Source: JAIPEI01 sp964443135 (lineage in GTDB: Bacteria > Desulfobacterota > DSM-4660 > Desulfatiglandales > HGW-15). Taken from it: DNA of 58,496 nucleotides. Within the stretch, counting starts at the first letter, position 1. Each line of letters opens with the position of its first letter. The notes below the pieces were generated by a model that did no database searches, was not told the DNA's origin, and saw only the letters and a program-made list of their open reading frames with translations. Shown here one piece after another: positions 1-9,206 of this stretch. The stretch covers positions 1-58,496 of the forward strand of contig CAYUBQ010000023.1 of the NCBI GenBank assembly GCA_964443135.1, in the 5' to 3' direction. The position numbers and the translations under genes are program-made.

Positions 1-3000
1 TTTCTTCGGGAGGTCTGCCACCCGTACCGGAACTGGGGCTACGTGGTCCAGGAGGCGAGGAAGCTGGCCCTGGACACCCTCCACCTCATGCGGGGGCATC
101 CACGGGGGGTGGAGGCGGCTGCGCTGTTCGTGGACATCTGGCTCGAGGCGGCTTTGGAGACGACCCTGGGCGAGGTCCGGAAGGACGCTGCGGACAACCT
201 GCTCCTGTTCCTGGGGAAGGCCGCCGGGGAGTTTTGGCCGGTCCTGGACGAGGCCTTCGAGCGGGTCTCCTGCCTCGAGGAGGTCCCGTTCCAGGCGTTC
301 GTGCGGAGCTACTACGAGATCGGCCGGCTGGCCGATGATCTGCTGGAGAGCGTTTCGGGGGAGACGGGGTTTCTGGCGCTCAACCGCCTCCTGGTGCGCT
401 GCCGGCGGACCGCGTATCAGTACTGGCTCTCCGAGGAGGATCCCCTGGGATGGTTTCGGGGGAAGGCGGCGCTCGAGGGGCATCGTTTGGAAGGTGAGCT
501 GGGGGCGGTGTTCCAGCCGGTCTCCCACGAGAGCGTGCGGGAGCGGCTGGAGGAGGTGGAGCGGCTGGGGGAGGGCGATCCGGACTCGAGGGAGCTCTGC
601 CGGGGGCTGGCCGGGCTTCCGGGCTTCCGGTTCTTCGTGGGGGCGTACGAGGGGATTCCCCGGGAGCTGAAGGGGTTGGGGAGGAGCGAGGTCGAGGGGG
701 AGCGCTGGCGGCTCCTGTTTTTGTTCCACATCATGGAGCTGGAGGGTCTCTCGACGCTCCACGAGGACACCCTGCGGCAGATCCACCGGACCATGGGGGC
801 GCTCCTCGAGCAAGGGGAGCGCGAGGAGGCCGAGGGTGCCCTTCAATCGGCCTTCTCCGTCCTCCGGTGGAGCATCCGGTCGTATCCCGCAACGGCCCTC
901 AACAGCGTGCTCAACATCGGGAAGGCTGTGTATGCCACGGGTCGCAGGCGGCTGATATCTTTTTTCGTGGACCGGGTGGCGGACCTGGACTTTCAGGGGC
1001 CCGATCTCGCCGAAGGGGGCGAGGGCCTGTTGAACCGGCGGAACACGGATCACGTTCAGAACATCCGGGTCTGGATGCAGCTCATCGGTCTGGACCCCGC
1101 GGCCTCGAGGAAGCTCCTCTCCGCCCTCACCATCCATCTGGCGCTTCGGGGGGTGTTCATCCGGGACGTGGACCTCTTCCCGCGGGAGGTGACCCGGTTT
1201 CTGAACAGCAACCTGGGGCCGGTCTACCACCAGGCCAAGCAGCTGGCCCGGCTGCTCCCCACCTACTTCAACGAGATCGGCGCCGAGGGCCGGCTGCGGG
1301 ACGTCTCCACCGAGGTGGACGAGATGACGGGGCGGCAGGACCCCCTGGTGCACTTCGTGCGCAAGCAGAGCCACGTGGAGAGCAGCAACCGGATCGTGGG
1401 GCTGGTGGAGGGGATGCTCTCCTATTGGTGGAGCGGGCGGAGGGAGCCCCTGGAGCCCTATCTGCCCGCGCCGCTCTACGAGCGGCTCGAGGGCGGAGAG
1501 GCGTTCCCCGAGGGCATCCACCGGGTCCTGGAGGGCCTGGCCCGGGAAGGGAGGGTGGGGCGCGTGGAGGATCTCCTGGGGCTGGAGGGTGGAGAGATCG
1601 AGCGCGTGGCCTCGGAGCTCGAGGGCGTGTCCGGGACCGACCTGGAGCGGCTCCGTCTGGCCGTCGAGCTCTACCCGCTCATCTACCGGAAGTACTGCCT
1701 GGGCGCGTCCACCCTGGAGGGCACCTTGGACCAGCTGCCGCCGGGCATCCTGCCGGACGTGGAGGGCCTCCGGGGGGCGCTTCGAGAGCCGGATCTTCGG
1801 AGGCGGATCGCGGGGGTCCTGGACGCGCTGGAGAGCCTTCGGGACCTGATCCTCTCGGGGGAGGAGCACGAGGCGCGGGAGGACATCTATCACAAGCGCC
1901 ACATCGCGGCGGACATCCCGTCGGTTTACGGGAGCTACCACGAGCCCAAGTTCGACGCCATGGGCCTCACCCTGCGGCTGGAGTCCCTGCTGAACGCCCT
2001 GCTGGAAGAGCTGGCGGCCTCGTCCGACCTGGGCCTGGTCACCCGGGCGACCATGGCCCGTGCCCGGAGCGACCTCGGGCTGATGGTCCGGGCCCTCCGG
2101 GTGGACGGCATTCAGGGGGCCGAGATCGAGAGCAACCTGGACCTGCTGGGGCGGGCCTTGGAGGTTCGGGGATTCTCCTTCGGCCAGTTCGTGGACGTGT
2201 TCCGGGGGCTGGAGGATGCGGTGCGGAACCTGGTGCAGGCGGAGTTCACGAACGTCCACCAGGAGAACCTGGAGTCGATCGTCTCCTCGCTGGCGCCGGA
2301 GGAGCTCCTGCCGAAGGTCCGCCCCCCGGAGGGCGGTTCGGGGACCCTGGTGGACCGGGCCGCGGAGATCTTCCTGCGGGAGCGGATCGCGGCCACGCCC
2401 GGGCTCCAACCTCTGGACCGGCTGGTGGGCCGCATCGGGGAGACCCTCTCCCGGGAGGCGCAGAGGCTCCCGGAGGAGAGCCTCCGCACGCTCCTCGACT
2501 TCGACCCGGAGCGGGCCGTCACCCCGATCCACCCGGTGCTGGAGGCGGTGGAGGACCCGATCCACCTCGGGAGGAAGGCCTTGAACCTGGTGGCGCTCCG
2601 AAAGCTCGGCTTCCCCGTGCCGCCGGGGTTCGTGGTCACCACGGAAGTGTTCCGCTGCCGCGGCGTGATCGACGCCTACCCGCCCGCGGCCGAGCTGCTC
2701 CGAGCCCGCGTGAACGAGGAGATCGCCCGGCTGGAGCGGGAGACGGGCAAGGGGTACGGAGACCCGGAGAACCCGCTCCTCCTCTCGGTCCGGAGCGGCG
2801 CGGCGGTGAGCCAGCCGGGCATGATGGAGACGGTCCTGAACGTGGGGATCAGCGGGGAGGTGGCGGCGAGCATGGCCCGGCGAAGCGGGAGCCCCTGGTT
2901 CGCCTGGGACTGCTTTCGGCGGTTCCTCCAGTCCTACGGCATGGTCTTCGGCATCGACCGGGACCGGTTCGACGACCTGATTCAAGAGCACAAGGAGCGG

Positions 3001-4026
3001 GCCGGGGTGAACCGGAAGGCCGACCTCGCGCCGGGGGAGATGGAGGCGCTGGCGCACGCCTACCGGGAGCTGGTGGAGCGGCAGGGGGTGGAGGTGATGC
3101 TCGATCCCCTGGAGCAGCTCCACGTGGTGATCGGCAAGGTGTTCGACTCCTGGAACGGCTCCCGGGCCGCGAGCTACCGGAGGATCCTCGGGATCTCGGA
3201 CGAGTGGGGTACCGCGGTGACGGTCCAGCAGATGGTCTACGGGAACCGGTCCCGCCGGTCCGGGGCCGGGGTGGCCTTCACCCACAGCCCGCGCTACCCG
3301 AGCGAGGGACCCCTCCCGTGGGGGGACTACACGCCCGGGAACCAGGGGGAGGACATGGTGTCCGGGCTGGTGAACGCCTTTCCCCTGACCCGGCGGCAGG
3401 CCGAGCTGGAGAACCGAAGGGAGCAGCCCTCCCTGGAGGAGGCGTTCCCGGACGTGTTCGAGGCGCTGATGGGGTGGGTCGAGCGTCTGGTGGTGGAGCG
3501 GGGGTGGGGCCCCCAGGACATGGAGTTCACCTTCGAGGGGGACCGGGCCGAGGCGTTGTACATCCTGCAGACGAGGGACCTCCACATGGGGGTCGCGGAG
3601 AAGAAGGCCCCCGCCTTCCGGCTCGACGAGGCGGCCCGCGAGCGGATCATCGGCCGGGGCGTGGGCGCCGGGGGCGGGGCCATGAGCGGACGGGCGGTCT
3701 ACAACCTGGAGGAGATCCAGCGCTGGAGGCAAGAGGAGCCGGAGACGCCGCTCATCCTCATCCGGGGCGACACGGTGCCGGACGACATCGAGGAGATCCA
3801 CGCGGCCGACGGTCTTCTCACCGCGCGCGGGGGGGCCACGAGCCACGCCGCCATCGTGGCCCACCGGCTCGGGAAGACCTGCGTGGTCGGGTTGAGCGAC
3901 CTGGCCTGTGACGAGAGGCAGAGCGCCTGCAGCATCGGCGGGCTCCGGTTCCAGGCCGGGGACCGGTTGAGCATCGACGGCCGGGAAGGGAGCGTCTACG
4001 GCGGAGCCGTCGAGATCGTACAATAA
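1..4026 (+). CDS. PEP/pyruvate-binding (PPDK-type) phosphotransferase, 5' truncated
   Basis: The reading frame is open to the left edge, so the true start probably lies outside; the first in-frame start-like codon is a GTG at 43, giving 1327 residues from there. About the first 840 residues match no domain I recognise. Around residue 850 a pyruvate-phosphate-dikinase ATP-grasp domain begins (GRKALNLVALRKLGFPVPPG), with the nucleotide-binding stretch LLSVRSGAAVSQPGMMETV near 920. The protein ends with the swivelling phosphohistidine domain (TARGGATSHAAIVA); His1268 would be the phosphorylated residue. The C-terminal PEP/pyruvate TIM barrel of PPDK and PEP synthase is absent, so this is not a standard PpsA or PpdK. 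The known family pattern is ATP-driven phosphorylation of a substrate through the histidine; which substrate is unknown. Confidence 0.8.
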   Translation, partial: FLREVCHPYRNWGYVVQEARKLALDTLHLMRGHPRGVEAAALFVDIWLEAALETTLGEVRKDAADNLLLFLGKAAGEFWPVLDEAFERVSCLEEVPFQAFVRSYYEIGRLADDLLESVSGETGFLALNRLLVRCRRTAYQYWLSEEDPLGWFRGKAALEGHRLEGELGAVFQPVSHESVRERLEEVERLGEGDPDSRELCRGLAGLPGFRFFVGAYEGIPRELKGLGRSEVEGERWRLLFLFHIMELEGLSTLHEDTLRQIHRTMGALLEQGEREEAEGALQSAFSVLRWSIRSYPATALNSVLNIGKAVYATGRRRLISFFVDRVADLDFQGPDLAEGGEGLLNRRNTDHVQNIRVWMQLIGLDPAASRKLLSALTIHLALRGVFIRDVDLFPREVTRFLNSNLGPVYHQAKQLARLLPTYFNEIGAEGRLRDVSTEVDEMTGRQDPLVHFVRKQSHVESSNRIVGLVEGMLSYWWSGRREPLEPYLPAPLYERLEGGEAFPEGIHRVLEGLAREGRVGRVEDLLGLEGGEIERVASELEGVSGTDLERLRLAVELYPLIYRKYCLGASTLEGTLDQLPPGILPDVEGLRGALREPDLRRRIAGVLDALESLRDLILSGEEHEAREDIYHKRHIAADIPSVYGSYHEPKFDAMGLTLRLESLLNALLEELAASSDLGLVTRATMARARSDLGLMVRALRVDGIQGAEIESNLDLLGRALEVRGFSFGQFVDVFRGLEDAVRNLVQAEFTNVHQENLESIVSSLAPEELLPKVRPPEGGSGTLVDRAAEIFLRERIAATPGLQPLDRLVGRIGETLSREAQRLPEESLRTLLDFDPERAVTPIHPVLEAVEDPIHLGRKALNLVALRKLGFPVPPGFVVTTEVFRCRGVIDAYPPAAELLRARVNEEIARLERETGKGYGDPENPLLLSVRSGAAVSQPGMMETVLNVGISGEVAASMARRSGSPWFAWDCFRRFLQSYGMVFGIDRDRFDDLIQEHKERAGVNRKADLAPGEMEALAHAYRELVERQGVEVMLDPLEQLHVVIGKVFDSWNGSRAASYRRILGISDEWGTAVTVQQMVYGNRSRRSGAGVAFTHSPRYPSEGPLPWGDYTPGNQGEDMVSGLVNAFPLTRRQAELENRREQPSLEEAFPDVFEALMGWVERLVVERGWGPQDMEFTFEGDRAEALYILQTRDLHMGVAEKKAPAFRLDEAARERIIGRGVGAGGGAMSGRAVYNLEEIQRWRQEEPETPLILIRGDTVPDDIEEIHAADGLLTARGGATSHAAIVAHRLGKTCVVGLSDLACDERQSACSIGGLRFQAGDRLSIDGREGSVYGGAVEIVQ

Positions 4027-4122
4027 ATGGCATGGTGATGTGCTATGTAATGATAAAAAATGTCTGTTCAAGTTTGTATGAGGTCATCCATGGCCTGGAA
4101 TGAGCGAAAAAAGAGGGGATAA

Positions 4123-4154
4123 AAGCGGGGTTTTCGTCTGGAAAAACCCGGCTT
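4123..4154 (+). other. Imperfect inverted repeat in the gap before the phospholipase-like gene
   Basis: The 213-base gap 4027-4239 is A/T-richer than its surroundings. It holds an imperfect hairpin at 4123-4154 (arms of about 12 pairs with one mismatch, loop GTCTG) and a second one, GGGCCC-GTCG-GGGCCC, at 4193-4208. Neither is followed by a T run, so termination of the upstream gene is only a guess. No convincing promoter was seen. Confidence 0.35.
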
Positions 4155-4239
4155 GAAGAGGACACCGACAGCGGTCCGCGTCCGGGGGGGAAGGGCCCGT
4201 CGGGGCCCGTGAAATGAGGGGTGGACGTTTGTTCGCACA

Positions 4240-5208
4240 ATGGTTATATTGACCCCTCGCCAAAGAGTGAGGAGGTCCCTGGAGATCGACACCCCAAAAA
4301 CGAAACCCGAGAACAAGCGCAAGACGCGCCGGCTGCCCGCGGGCCTGGTCCGGGTGCTGGCGCTGACCGCGGGCGCGTTCGGCCTGAACCTGGTGTTTTC
4401 CTCGGCCGCCTGGGCCTGGGGCGCTGCGGTCCACACGGCCATCGCCTGCAACATCCTCGAGAACACCGGTCCCCTGCTGGCGGCCGTGGCCGGGGTGATC
4501 CGCGCCTATCCCCTGGAGTACCTGTACGGCAGCCTCTCCGCGGACTTTTTCGTGGGCAAGGGACAGAAGCAGAAGACGGGACACTCCCACAACTGGGAGA
4601 CCGGCCTCCGGTGCCTGGCCGACGCCGGGGACGACCGGGAGGCGAGCTACGCCTACGGCTTCCTGTCCCATCTGGCCGCGGACGTGGTGGCCCACAACTA
4701 CTTCGTTCCCAACCTGATCCACCGGGCCTCCACCTGGAAGCGCATGGGCCACCTCTACTGGGAGGCCCGGGCGGACCTCCTCGTGGGCGCGACCTACTCC
4801 CGGATGGCGCGGGACGTCCTCGCCATGGACCACCTCGGGTGCGACGCCATGCTGAAGTCCGCCGCGGGAAAGCGTTCGAACGGGCTCAAGACCCGCAGGC
4901 GGATCTACACCCAGTCCGTGCGGTTCAGCGACTACCTGCAGACGCTGCCCTCGCCCGCGCTGCGCGAGCGAGGTCCCCGGTACCGCATCTCCGCCGAGTA
5001 CCTCTCCTTCACCCTGGGCCTCTCCTACCGGCTGGTCCGGAGCCTGCTCACGAACCCGAAATCATCCCCCTGCCTCTCCTTCGACCCCATCGGGGCCCGC
5101 AACCTGCTCATTGCAGGGCGGCACCGCTTCCTGAACCGGATGCTCCACACGGTGCGCGCAGACGACGGCCCGCTCTTTCCGGTGGACGAAGAACTCCTCG
5201 AGGCGTGA
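4240..5208 (+). CDS. Exported zinc-dependent phospholipase C-like protein
   Basis: Predicted 322 residues. A basic N-terminus is followed by a hydrophobic segment (about residues 28-50) ending in SSAAWA, so signal peptidase would leave a mature N-terminal Trp (WGAAVHTAIA). In the Bacillus cereus-type phospholipase C/P1 nuclease superfamily that N-terminal Trp and nearby His residues ligate the zinc cluster. Further His/Asp-rich motifs follow: SADFF, HSHNWETG, FLSHLAADVVAHNYFVP. The likely role is an extracytoplasmic zinc hydrolase or binding protein; the substrate is unproven. The start is uncertain: ATG 4240 lacks a good Shine-Dalgarno, and GTG 4267 would shorten the n-region. It lies 16 nt ahead of mutL and may be cotranscribed. 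Confidence 0.75.
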   Translation: MVILTPRQRVRRSLEIDTPKTKPENKRKTRRLPAGLVRVLALTAGAFGLNLVFSSAAWAWGAAVHTAIACNILENTGPLLAAVAGVIRAYPLEYLYGSLSADFFVGKGQKQKTGHSHNWETGLRCLADAGDDREASYAYGFLSHLAADVVAHNYFVPNLIHRASTWKRMGHLYWEARADLLVGATYSRMARDVLAMDHLGCDAMLKSAAGKRSNGLKTRRRIYTQSVRFSDYLQTLPSPALRERGPRYRISAEYLSFTLGLSYRLVRSLLTNPKSSPCLSFDPIGARNLLIAGRHRFLNRMLHTVRADDGPLFPVDEELLEA

Positions 5209-5224
5209 CCGGTTTCGAGGGCGC

Positions 5225-6958
5225 ATGAGCCGGATCCGAGTCCTTCCCGAAAACGTTGCTTCCCAGATCGCCGCCGGTGAGGTGGTGGAGCGGCCCGCGT
5301 CCGTGGTGCGCGAGCTCCTGGACAACAGCCTGGACGCCGCCGGGGACCGGATCGAGGTGGTGATCGAGGCCGGAGGGCGCAAGCTGGTCCGCGTGGGCGA
5401 CAACGGCATGGGCATGGATCGCGACGACCTCCTGCTCAGCCTGGAGCGGCACGCCACCAGCAAGGTGAGGGCGCTCGAGGACCTCTACTCCGTCGGGACC
5501 CTGGGGTTCCGGGGAGAGGCGATCCCGAGCATCGCCTCGGTCTCCCGGCTGGAGATCACCTCGCGGACCGAGGAGAGCATCACGGCCCACCGGCTGCGGA
5601 TCGACGGGGGGCGGCTCCAGTCCATCGAGGAGACCGGCGCGCCGGTGGGGACCGTGGTCTCTGTGCGGGATCTCTTCTTCAACACGCCGGTCCGGCGCAA
5701 GTTCCTGAGGACCGCCAAGACCGAGACCCACCACGTGGTGGAGACCGTCTCCAGGATCGCCCTGCCGTACCGGGGGGTCTCCTTCCGGCTGCGGGAGGGG
5801 GAGCGGACCCTTCTCCACTACCCGGCCTCCGAGAAGGAGGTGGAGCGGCTGGCCATGCTGCTCGGCCGGGAGACGGCCCGGCGCATGGAGCTGGTGGAGC
5901 GGGCCTCCGGCCCGGTGGAGGTCCGGGCCCACCTGGCGCCTCCGGAGCTCGGCCGCTCCCGGGGGGACCGGATCCTGGTCTACGTGAACGGCCGGAACGT
6001 GCGGGACCGCCTCCTGACGCGGGCGGTCATGGAAGGGTACGGCCAGAGGCTCATGAAGGGGCGCTACCCCCAAGCGGTCATCGCCCTGGAGCTGGACCCG
6101 TCCCTGGTGGACATCAACGTCCACCCCACCAAGCAGGAGGTCCGGTTCCACGACGGAAGGGCGGTCTACCGGGCCGTGGTGTCCGCGGTGGACCAAGGGC
6201 TGTACGGGCGCGGCGGCGCGTCGGTCCATTCGACGTTTCCGAAGCGGGAGGCGGATCCCGGCCCTGCGGCTCCCTTCTCCGGTGCGGCCGAGGGAGGGAG
6301 GCGGTACGAGACCCCGGAGACCAAGGGGGACTGGACCTTCGAGCGCAGCGGGGCCCCCGTGCAGCAGGGGCTCCGGCAGAGGCCCCGCCTCGTGATCGGC
6401 CAGCTCAAGAACACCTACATCCTCTGCCAGGCCGAGGACGGCCTCCTGCTGGTGGACCAGCACGCGGCCCACGAGCGGGTGGTCTACGACAGGCTTCGGA
6501 AGCGCGCGCGGAAGGGGGCCGCCGAGACCCAGCCCTTCCTGATCCCCAAGCCGATCGAGCTCTCCGCGGCCGAGGCCGGGCTCCTGGAGGAGCACGGGGA
6601 GGCCTTGGCGCGGCTCGGGCTGGAGGTGGAGCCCTTCGGTGGGACCACCTGCCTGCTCCGGTCGGTGCCCCCCGTGCTCCTGGAGGCCGACCTGGACGCC
6701 TTCCTGCGGGAGCTGCTGGCGCGCCTGAAGGAGACCGGCGGCGAGCTCGAGAGCGATGCGGCCATGGACGAGCTCCTGAGCGTGATGGCCTGCCACGGGG
6801 CCGTTCGAGCCGGGAAGCCGCTCTCCGAGCGGGAGATGACGGCCCTGCTCGACGATCTCCAGAGAACCGAGCTTTCCACCAACTGCCCCCACGGCCGTCC
6901 CGTCTCCCGCACGATCACCTGGGGGGAGCTGGAGCGGATGTTCAAGCGGGTGGTCTGA
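5225..6958 (+). CDS. mutL: DNA mismatch repair protein MutL
   Basis: 577 residues, slightly under the usual 600-650. The N-terminal GHKL ATPase is complete: IAAGEVVERPASVVRELLDN, DNGMGM and GFRGEAIPSIASVS. A variable linker spans about residues 330-390. The C-terminal dimerisation/endonuclease domain carries DQHA at 411-414 with Glu417, then Asp422 where the nuclease-type motif DQHA-x2-E-x4-E has Glu. The companion motifs MACHGAVRAG and CPHGRP, which support metal binding, are present. It is therefore the nicking-type MutL of bacteria without MutH, with one conservative change. It works with MutS on mismatched DNA in the cytoplasm. miaA starts 4 nt after the stop, as often seen for mutL-miaA. 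Confidence 0.96.
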   Translation: MSRIRVLPENVASQIAAGEVVERPASVVRELLDNSLDAAGDRIEVVIEAGGRKLVRVGDNGMGMDRDDLLLSLERHATSKVRALEDLYSVGTLGFRGEAIPSIASVSRLEITSRTEESITAHRLRIDGGRLQSIEETGAPVGTVVSVRDLFFNTPVRRKFLRTAKTETHHVVETVSRIALPYRGVSFRLREGERTLLHYPASEKEVERLAMLLGRETARRMELVERASGPVEVRAHLAPPELGRSRGDRILVYVNGRNVRDRLLTRAVMEGYGQRLMKGRYPQAVIALELDPSLVDINVHPTKQEVRFHDGRAVYRAVVSAVDQGLYGRGGASVHSTFPKREADPGPAAPFSGAAEGGRRYETPETKGDWTFERSGAPVQQGLRQRPRLVIGQLKNTYILCQAEDGLLLVDQHAAHERVVYDRLRKRARKGAAETQPFLIPKPIELSAAEAGLLEEHGEALARLGLEVEPFGGTTCLLRSVPPVLLEADLDAFLRELLARLKETGGELESDAAMDELLSVMACHGAVRAGKPLSEREMTALLDDLQRTELSTNCPHGRPVSRTITWGELERMFKRVV

Positions 6959-6962
6959 GCGC

Positions 6963-7895
6963 ATGGGCGAGGAACGGAAACGCATCGTGGTGGTCACGGG
7001 GCCGACGGCCGCCGGAAAGACCTCGCTGGCGGTGGATCTGGCCCTGGCCCTGGACGGGGAGGTGGTCAACGCCGACTCCATGCAGGTGTACCGGGGCATG
7101 GACGTGGGCACGGCCAAGCCCACGGAGGAGGAGAAGCGGGGGGTCCCCCATCACCTGCTCGACGTGGTCGATCCGGACCAGCCGTTCAACGCGGCCCGAT
7201 ACCGGGAGCTGGCCGCACCCGCGGTGGAGGCGATCGCGGGCGCGGGCAGGGCCTGCTTCGTGGTGGGCGGGACCGGGCTCTACATCCGCGCCCTTCTGGG
7301 AGGCCTCTTCGAATGCCCCGAGGCCTCCCCTGCGGTCCGCGCCCGCTTGAGCAGGGAGTGGGAGGAGGAGGGCGGGGAGTCGCTCCACGAGCGCCTTCGG
7401 TCCCTCGACCCGGAGGCCGCCGGGCGCGTCCACCCCAACGACCGGGTGCGGGTGCTCAGGGCGCTCGAGGTCATCGAGCTCACGGGACGGCCTTTCTCCG
7501 CCCTGGCCGGCGGCCACCGGTTTCAAGAGGGGACCTTCGACGCCCTCAAGATCTGCCTCCACATGTCCCGGGAACGTCTCTACGAGCGGATCGACGCCCG
7601 GAGCCGGGTCATGATGGCGGGCGGGCTCCTGGAGGAGACCCGCGGCCTCATCGAGAAGGGCTACTCCACCGACCTCAGGCCCATGCAGGCCATCGGGTAC
7701 CGTCACGCGGCGGCCTGCCTGGAGGGCGCCTGGAGCCGGGAGGAGGCCGTGGAACGCCTCCAGGCGGACACCCGGCGCTATGCCAAGCGGCAGATGACCT
7801 GGTTTCGCGGGGAACCGGGCATTCACTGGCACCACCCGGGGGACCGCGATCTCGTCCTGCAGGAGGTCGCTCTGTTCCTGAACCGCGATGCTTGA
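6963..7895 (+). CDS. miaA: tRNA dimethylallyltransferase MiaA
   Basis: 310 residues, normal for the family. A P-loop opens the protein (GPTAAGKTS), followed by the conserved NADSMQVYRGMDVGTAKPT substrate segment and VGGTGLYIRALL. The tRNA-binding C-terminal part shows RRYAKRQMTWFR. The enzyme adds a dimethylallyl group from DMAPP to A37 of tRNAs that read codons starting with U. The start at 6963 is 4 nt behind mutL, so translation is probably coupled. The only extra signal is a possible promoter overlapping the stop codon (7892-7920) for the next gene. Confidence 0.97.
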   Translation: MGEERKRIVVVTGPTAAGKTSLAVDLALALDGEVVNADSMQVYRGMDVGTAKPTEEEKRGVPHHLLDVVDPDQPFNAARYRELAAPAVEAIAGAGRACFVVGGTGLYIRALLGGLFECPEASPAVRARLSREWEEEGGESLHERLRSLDPEAAGRVHPNDRVRVLRALEVIELTGRPFSALAGGHRFQEGTFDALKICLHMSRERLYERIDARSRVMMAGGLLEETRGLIEKGYSTDLRPMQAIGYRHAAACLEGAWSREEAVERLQADTRRYAKRQMTWFRGEPGIHWHHPGDRDLVLQEVALFLNRDA

Positions 7896-7920
7896 CCCGC
7901 CGGCCGATTTGTCGGATGAT
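7892..7920 (+). promoter_or_regulatory. Possible sigma-70-type promoter for the SLH lipoprotein gene
   Basis: TTGACC at 7892-7897, a 17-nt spacer, then GATGAT at 7915-7920. The -35 overlaps the miaA stop codon. The -10 matches the consensus at only four positions, so this is a weak call, but spacing and position (80 nt before the next start) are right. Confidence 0.4.
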
Positions 7921-7999
7921 GGCTGAACGGGTCCGTTCGGGACCCGAAAGCGCGGCGTCACAGCATCCATCCATCGTTCCGAGACGCGAGGAGAACCGC

Positions 8000-9133
8000 A
8001 TGAAGGGTCGAGTGCCGGGTCTGCAAAGGGCGGTCCGGTTCGGCTGCCTGCTCCTGCTGGTGGCGGGGGCGGGTTGCGCGACCCGAGCCTCGGTCCCGGA
8101 GCGCCTGCTGGGCTCCCCGGAGCACCACACGGCCAACGGGGTCAAGCTCCTGGGGAAGGGCCGCCTGGACGCGGCCCAGCGGGAGTTCAGGATCGCCCTC
8201 GATCTGGATCCCGGGTACGCCCTTGCCCACCGGGGTGCGGCGCTCGTGTACGGCGTCCGGCGGGACTTCGACGCCGCCTTTTCATCCTCCCACCGCGCGG
8301 TTCGGTTCACCACGGCGGAGGATCTCCGAAACCCCCTCCAGGACGCGTTCGGGCGGTGCGGGGCGGAACGGTGGGGCCGGAAGAGCCGCAGGCTTCAGCC
8401 GGCCGAAGGCGAGGAGACCGCCTACCCGGCGCGGCTCTTTGTGGTGGAGTTCCTGAACGACTACTACCGGACGGGGACGGCGTTCAAGTTCGGCCGGGAC
8501 CACCGGGCGCACGAAGAGGCCCTGGGAAGCGCGCTCTCCATCGTGGATGCGTTCTCCGGGAAGGCATCGCGCCACCTCAGGGAGGCCGAGGCGCTCGACC
8601 GGTTCGCTCCCCGCACGGAGCTGGGGCGGGGGGTCGCATTCCTGGACAGCGTCAGCCGGGCCGAGGCGGCGGCGCTTCTGGTGCGGGAGCTCGAACTGGA
8701 AGATCCCGCGGGAGAGCCGCAGAGCGACGGCTCCTGCCCCGTGGCGGCGCCGGTCTTTCCACCCGACCTGGAGGGACACCGCCTCGAGAAAGACCTCCGG
8801 ATCGTGCTGTCTCTGGGCATCGAGGGCTTCGCCCCCTTCAGCGACGGCACCTTCCACCCGGGCAGCCCCATGCGGCGGGCGGCGTTTGCTTCCGCTGCGG
8901 CGGACATCCTCTATCGCGCCAAACGCGGCGAAGAGGGGGGAAGCGAGGGGCCGCAGCTGTCCCCCTTCGAGGACGTTCCCCTTTCCTCGCCCGGCCTCCG
9001 GGCCGCGGCCGCCTGCGCGAGGCTCGGGATCCTGGACGCGGATGAAGGCCGGTTTCGCCCGGCGGAGCCCCTCTCGGGGGGGGAGGCCGCCAAAGGCGTG
9101 CATCGCTTGAGGGAGTTGATGCAGCCCGAGTAG
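8000..9133 (+). CDS. Lipoprotein with TPR-like and S-layer-homology (SLH) repeats
   Basis: 377 residues from the ATG at 8000, chosen because GAGGAG sits just upstream and a lipoprotein signal follows (CLLLLVAGAGC, lipid Cys26). Residues about 40-95 form one or two TPR-like helical hairpins (KGRLDAAQREFRIALDLDPGY). The C-terminal half carries SLH-like modules, including SRAEAAALLVRELE, FSDGTFHPGSPMRRAAFAS and LGILDADEGRFRPAEPLSGG. SLH domains classically anchor proteins to pyruvylated cell-wall polymer; in Gram-negative lineages they also occur in outer-membrane-associated proteins. Function is unknown, and an envelope-anchored scaffold is the cautious reading. Confidence 0.7.
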   Translation: MKGRVPGLQRAVRFGCLLLLVAGAGCATRASVPERLLGSPEHHTANGVKLLGKGRLDAAQREFRIALDLDPGYALAHRGAALVYGVRRDFDAAFSSSHRAVRFTTAEDLRNPLQDAFGRCGAERWGRKSRRLQPAEGEETAYPARLFVVEFLNDYYRTGTAFKFGRDHRAHEEALGSALSIVDAFSGKASRHLREAEALDRFAPRTELGRGVAFLDSVSRAEAAALLVRELELEDPAGEPQSDGSCPVAAPVFPPDLEGHRLEKDLRIVLSLGIEGFAPFSDGTFHPGSPMRRAAFASAAADILYRAKRGEEGGSEGPQLSPFEDVPLSSPGLRAAAACARLGILDADEGRFRPAEPLSGGEAAKGVHRLRELMQPE

Positions 9134-9206
9134 CAGGTCCGGTCCACCCGGCCGGTCCTGTCTTCACCGTGAACCTCCTGATGGAAGGGCCATTGAGACG
9201 AACACC

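Noticed and set aside
867..3911. A 1014-codon open frame overlapping the PEP/pyruvate-binding gene in another frame
   Set aside because: Its product is a Gly/Pro/Arg/Ala repeat-like string typical of shifted frames in GC-rich genes; the main frame has real motifs.
5108..7123. A 671-codon open frame antisense to mutL and the start of miaA
   Set aside because: High G/C keeps antisense frames open; the product is rich in Pro, Gly, Leu and His with no motif, and mutL and miaA are unmistakable.
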